Assembly (NCBI GenBank): GCA_963783105.1
Contig: CAWAMI010000001.1
Location: 558,001-622,000, forward strand
DNA from: JAVEDQ01 sp963783105
GTDB taxonomy: Bacteria > Actinomycetota > Actinomycetes > Frankiales > Frankiaceae
Length of the DNA: 64,000 nt
Direction of reading: 5' to 3'
Shown here: positions 61,095 to 64,000 of the stretch, in pieces
How positions within the stretch are numbered: position 1 is the stretch's first letter
Layout of the letters: each line of letters starts with the position of its first letter
Notes under the pieces: generated by a model
Database searches by the model: none
Told to the model about the DNA's origin: nothing
Seen by the model: the letters and a program-made list of their open reading frames with translations, nothing else
Position numbers and translations under genes: made by a program

Positions 61095-63536
61095 CTAGTC
61101 CAGCTCGGTCGTCCAGGGGCCGTCGTCGAGGTCCCCGCGGCCGAAACCGTCGCCGGAGCCGGCGGCCTCGCCGCTCACGTTCGGCAGGTCGAGTTCGAAC
61201 CACACGCACATGCCGTCCGTCCGGGGCACGACGCCGGTGCGGGAGGACAGCGCCTGCACGATGAACAGCCCTCGTCCGCTCTCGAGGGCGTCGGCCGGTT
61301 CTTCCCGCGGGGGCAGGTCGATCCGGGAGCCGCCGCTGTCGCAGACGTCGACGTGCAGCACCCCCTGGCCGGCGCGCACCTCGAGGTTGATCGGCGTCCG
61401 CGCGTGCAGGACCGCATTCGTCACGAGCTCGCTGACGCACAGCTCGGCCGGGTCGGCGAGTTCCAGCAGCTGCCAGCGCTCGAGCAGCGAGCGGACGAAG
61501 CGGCGGGCCGACGAACTCGCGAGCGCCTCGGGCCGCAGCCGCGTCGTCGCCACGTGCGGCGGGTCCTGGCTCGGGTCGGGGACGTCCGCCTCCGCCGACG
61601 CCGGGCCGCGCCACCGCAGGGCGAGCAGCGTCGCGTCGTCGTCGGCGTCCCGCCCGTCGAGCATCCGGGCCAGGACCGCACCGGTCGCGCCGTCCGCGGA
61701 GTTCTCCCGCAGGTCGGGGCCCTCCGCGATCCGCACCAACGCGTCGACGCCCTCGCCGACCGGCCGGTCGCGGGCCTCCACCAAGCCGTCGCTGTAGAGC
61801 AGGAGGAGGTCGCCGGCCGCGAGCTGCATCGTCGACTCCTGACGCGGTGACGAGACGCCCAGCGGCGTCCCGTCGGCGAGGCCGGAGACGATGCGGGTCT
61901 GCTCGGTCCCCACGAGCAGCGGCGGTGGATGCCCCCCGTTGCTCCAGACCAGAACGCCCTCGCCGGGGTCGAGCACCCCGTAGACGAGCGTGACGATCTC
62001 CTCGGCGTCGCGGGCCTCGAAGAAGTCGTCGAGCGCGGTGAGGACCGCGGCGGGCGCGGGGTCCAGTGCCGCGTAGGCCCGCAGCGCGTAGCGGACCTGC
62101 CCCATCGCCGCTGCCGCGGGCAGCCCCTTGCCGACGACGTCGCCGAGTGCGAATGCGACCCGCCCGTCCGGGAGCGGCAGAACGTCGTACCAGTCGCCGC
62201 CGACCTGCAGGCCGGCGGCACCCGCGAGGTAGCGGGCACCAAGGTCGACCGCCGGGATGTCGGGCAGCCGCTGCGGCAGCAGGCTGCGCTGCAAGCTCTC
62301 GGCGATGCGCCGCTGCTGTTCGTAGAGCTGCGCACGCTCGACGGCCTGGGCGCACTGCGCGGCCACCGCGACGAGGAAGGCGAGCTCGTCGTCGTCCATC
62401 CCGTCGCGCTCGGCCCAACCGAGGACGAGCAGGCCCAGCGCCGGCTCGGCGGTGACCAACGGGATGATCGCGTAGAAGCCCGCCCCCAGCTCCAGCACGT
62501 CCCGCGAGAGGTGCGGAAAGGCGTCCACCGCCTCCGACGCGGTCAGCAGCTGGGGCTCGCCGGACTCGAGCGCCTCGTTCAACGGGGTGTGTGCCGACAT
62601 GGAGACCCGGGACCAGCGCGACCGCATCGGCTCCCGTAGCCGGTCGAGCCCGCCGATGAGCCGGAGCTCCCGGTGCTCCTGGTCGGCCAGGAAGACTCCC
62701 GCCGCATCCGCGGCGACGCCGCGCAGCGCGTGCTCGACGACGACGCCGCTCACCTCGTCGGGGGTCAGCGCGCGGGCGAAGGCCGCCGCGATCTCCCGCA
62801 GCCGACGGTTCCGCTCGCGTCGGGCGCGGCGGGTGGTGACGTCGGTGACGTAGATCGACGTTCCGTTGGTCCCGGGGTGGATACGGAGCTCGACCCAGAT
62901 GCCGAGCGCGGACGAGTAGTCCTCGAGCACCGTCGCGTCGTCGCCCGGCACCGCCGAGCGCAGCACCTCGTCGAGGCGCTCGCCGAGCAGGCCCGGGAAG
63001 TCCTGCCAGGGGACGCCGCCGACGAGGGACTCCCGCGTGCGCCGCAGCATCTGCTCGGCCCGCGCGTTGACGTACGTGACCCGCCCGTCGGGCGAGACCG
63101 ACAGGAACGTCTCCCCGACGTGCTCGAGCACGCGGGCGACCTCGTCCATCGCCCTGCGGACGTCGGTGGAGTCGCGAACGGTCCCCAGGACGTGGACGAC
63201 GTCGTCGTCGCCGCGGACGCCCTGCCCGTGCACGTCGAGCCAGCGCTCGCCGCCGGGCGGGCACACCCGGTGCTCGACGGAGTAGGAGCCGAGCTCTCGC
63301 GCCGCGGTGTTCAGTGCGTCGGCGACGACGCTGCGGTCGTCGGGGTGGATGACCCCGAGCAGGTCCGCGAGCGGGAACCGGTCGCCGGACTCGAAGCCGA
63401 ACGCCATCCGGGTGCGCCGGTCGACGGATACCGAACGGGTGGAGGAGTCGTAGTCGAAGATGCCGAGACCGGCGGCGTCGAGCACCGAACGTAGCTGGTC
63501 GGGGGCCTCCGCTGCCGGGGGTCCACCGCCTGTCAT
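61095..63536 (-). CDS. PAS-PAS-GAF-PP2C(SpoIIE)-ATPase anti-sigma-type regulatory protein
   Basis: An 813-residue cytoplasmic signalling protein. Domains: PAS ~15-125 (GLGIFDYDSSTRSVSVD), PAS ~130-235 (FLSVSPDGRVTYVNARAEQMLRR), GAF ~245-410, SpoIIE-type PP2C phosphatase ~430-645 with AGLQVGGDWYDVLPL, GDVVGKGLPAAAAM and DGLVEARD metal-binding acids, and an RsbW-type HATPase_c2 ~680-795 with ELVTNAVLHART and ESGRGLFIVQALSS. It combines phosphatase (Rsb-U-like) and anti-sigma kinase (RsbW-like) functions in one chain, typical of actinobacterial sigma-B/F partner switching. No anti-anti-sigma or sigma gene is adjacent. Confidence 0.92.
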   Translation of the reverse strand: MTGGGPPAAEAPDQLRSVLDAAGLGIFDYDSSTRSVSVDRRTRMAFGFESGDRFPLADLLGVIHPDDRSVVADALNTAARELGSYSVEHRVCPPGGERWLDVHGQGVRGDDDVVHVLGTVRDSTDVRRAMDEVARVLEHVGETFLSVSPDGRVTYVNARAEQMLRRTRESLVGGVPWQDFPGLLGERLDEVLRSAVPGDDATVLEDYSSALGIWVELRIHPGTNGTSIYVTDVTTRRARRERNRRLREIAAAFARALTPDEVSGVVVEHALRGVAADAAGVFLADQEHRELRLIGGLDRLREPMRSRWSRVSMSAHTPLNEALESGEPQLLTASEAVDAFPHLSRDVLELGAGFYAIIPLVTAEPALGLLVLGWAERDGMDDDELAFLVAVAAQCAQAVERAQLYEQQRRIAESLQRSLLPQRLPDIPAVDLGARYLAGAAGLQVGGDWYDVLPLPDGRVAFALGDVVGKGLPAAAAMGQVRYALRAYAALDPAPAAVLTALDDFFEARDAEEIVTLVYGVLDPGEGVLVWSNGGHPPPLLVGTEQTRIVSGLADGTPLGVSSPRQESTMQLAAGDLLLLYSDGLVEARDRPVGEGVDALVRIAEGPDLRENSADGATGAVLARMLDGRDADDDATLLALRWRGPASAEADVPDPSQDPPHVATTRLRPEALASSSARRFVRSLLERWQLLELADPAELCVSELVTNAVLHARTPINLEVRAGQGVLHVDVCDSGGSRIDLPPREEPADALESGRGLFIVQALSSRTGVVPRTDGMCVWFELDLPNVSGEAAGSGDGFGRGDLDDGPWTTELD

Positions 63537-63693
63537 ACCAGCCGATCCGTCCTTGGAGGGGAGCGCCGGAGGCTCCGCAAGCAGTGCGAGGTTCTCCTAC
63601 CCCGTCGAGCAGCGTCCGGCACGTGCCGGGCGCCACCTTCCCGCGGAGTTCCACGACCCGTTGCCCAGGCCACGAGCGGGGTTAGTGTGGGGC

Positions 63694-63800
63694 TCGCACC
63701 GCGGGAGCCCAGCCGGGGCTGAGAGGGTGACCCGACCGCCGCCGAGGTGGGGGTCGCCGACCGCCAAGACCTGATCCGGATCATGCCGGCGCAGGGAGGA
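63694..63800 (+). ncRNA. TPP (THI-box) riboswitch upstream of thiC
   Basis: The conserved blocks are present in order: GCGGGAGCCC, GGGGCTGAGAGGG (P2/P3 pyrimidine-sensor region), GACCTGATCCGGATCATGCCGGCGCAGGGAG (split here: GACCTGATCC, GGATCATGCC, GGCGCAGGGAG). It ends about ten bases before the thiC start and overlaps the ribosome-binding site AGGGAGGAG, so thiamine pyrophosphate would block translation (established mechanism). The 157 bases before it are non-coding and should contain the promoter. Confidence 0.95.
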
Positions 63801-63809
63801 GTGGTTCGA

Positions 63810-64000
63810 ATGACCACCTTTGTCGATGGTGGGTCCGAGGCGACCACGCAGGCCGCCGAGCAGGCCGCCGGCGAGACCGGAGCGCCGGCGGCGGGCAGCC
63901 GCAAGACGTATCTGGCCGGTAGCCGGCCGGACCTCCGCGTCCCGATGCGCGAGGTGCTGCTGACCACGGGCGACTCGGTCGTCCTCTACGACACCTCCGG
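63810..64000 (+). CDS. thiC: Phosphomethylpyrimidine synthase, N-terminal part (cut by the window end)
   Basis: Sixty-three codons are visible. After a variable acidic Ala-rich leader (MTTFVDGGSEATTQAAEQ), the conserved ThiC opening follows: RKTYLAGSRPDLRVPMREV, LLTTGDSVVLYDTSG. ThiC is a radical-SAM enzyme converting aminoimidazole ribotide to HMP phosphate in thiamine synthesis; its Fe-S motif lies beyond the window. ATG 63810 follows GGGAGGAG. Directly controlled by the preceding TPP riboswitch. Its substrate is also a purine-pathway intermediate. Confidence 0.92.
   Translation, partial: MTTFVDGGSEATTQAAEQAAGETGAPAAGSRKTYLAGSRPDLRVPMREVLLTTGDSVVLYDTS

Overview
The window is chromosomal DNA of a very GC-rich actinobacterium, most likely a Pseudonocardiales-type organism. 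The support is BldC, DUF3073 and DUF3151 proteins, a mycothiol-dependent formaldehyde dehydrogenase, resuscitation-promoting factors under c-di-AMP riboswitches, and a purA...fba...DedA neighbourhood that resembles the mycobacterial Rv0357c-Rv0364 region. Genes are densely packed with many 1-8 base stop/start overlaps. I see no phage, integrase, transposase or CRISPR array.

Left part (1-19.3 kb). Two paralogous MerR regulators flank a complete AurF-type diiron oxygenase, followed by a frameshifted coiled-coil gene and two copies of a 64-bp nested palindrome. Next is an acyl-CoA catabolic locus: an acyl-CoA dehydrogenase, a divergent second dehydrogenase broken by two frameshifts, a TetR regulator, both subunits of a biotin-dependent acyl-CoA carboxylase (methylcrotonyl-CoA carboxylase-like) and an alpha-methylacyl-CoA racemase-like protein. 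A lipid-flavoured run follows: an alpha/beta hydrolase, an SCP2-like/alpha-beta hydrolase fusion, a glycerolipid-type acyltransferase, and an SRPBCC protein with a histone-like Lys/Ala tail. A proton-type P-ATPase with a DevR/DosR-like box upstream closes the part.

Middle (19.6-41.7 kb). Five de novo purine genes lie here: purC, and a tightly coupled purA-purD-purE-purB run. Around them are a FetB-like permease, a TldD/TldE protease pair and DoxX. Then come conserved actinobacterial genes: an endonuclease III-like protein, a second coiled-coil protein, DUF3151, two Rpf-type muralytic proteins each behind a c-di-AMP riboswitch, fructose-bisphosphate aldolase, a CoA-disulfide-reductase-like flavoprotein, DedA and DUF3073. 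An orphan AbiEi/DUF559-type nuclease gene is bracketed by two related hairpin repeats. The branched-chain amino-acid dehydrogenase, unknown gene and bldC that follow match the Streptomyces SCO4089-4091 order.

Right part (41.9-64 kb). An MFS carrier and a divergent HSL-family esterase precede tRNA-Phe. Then come mycothiol-linked genes (mscR, a coupled PaaI-type thioesterase, a DinB-like protein), an HtrA protease with an OmpR-type two-component system behind a phased repeat operator, and two NarL-type two-component systems flanking a membrane protein and a lipoprotein. tRNA-Asp and tRNA-Glu follow, then an MFS exporter/MarR pair with two palindromic operators, a PAS-PAS-GAF-PP2C-ATPase protein, and a TPP riboswitch leading into thiC, which is cut by the window end.

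A cross-cutting oddity is that at three gene ends a short tandem repeat (14 or 17 bp, 2-4 copies) contains and multiplies the stop codon. All calls come from reading the sequence and recalling protein families; no database search was run.
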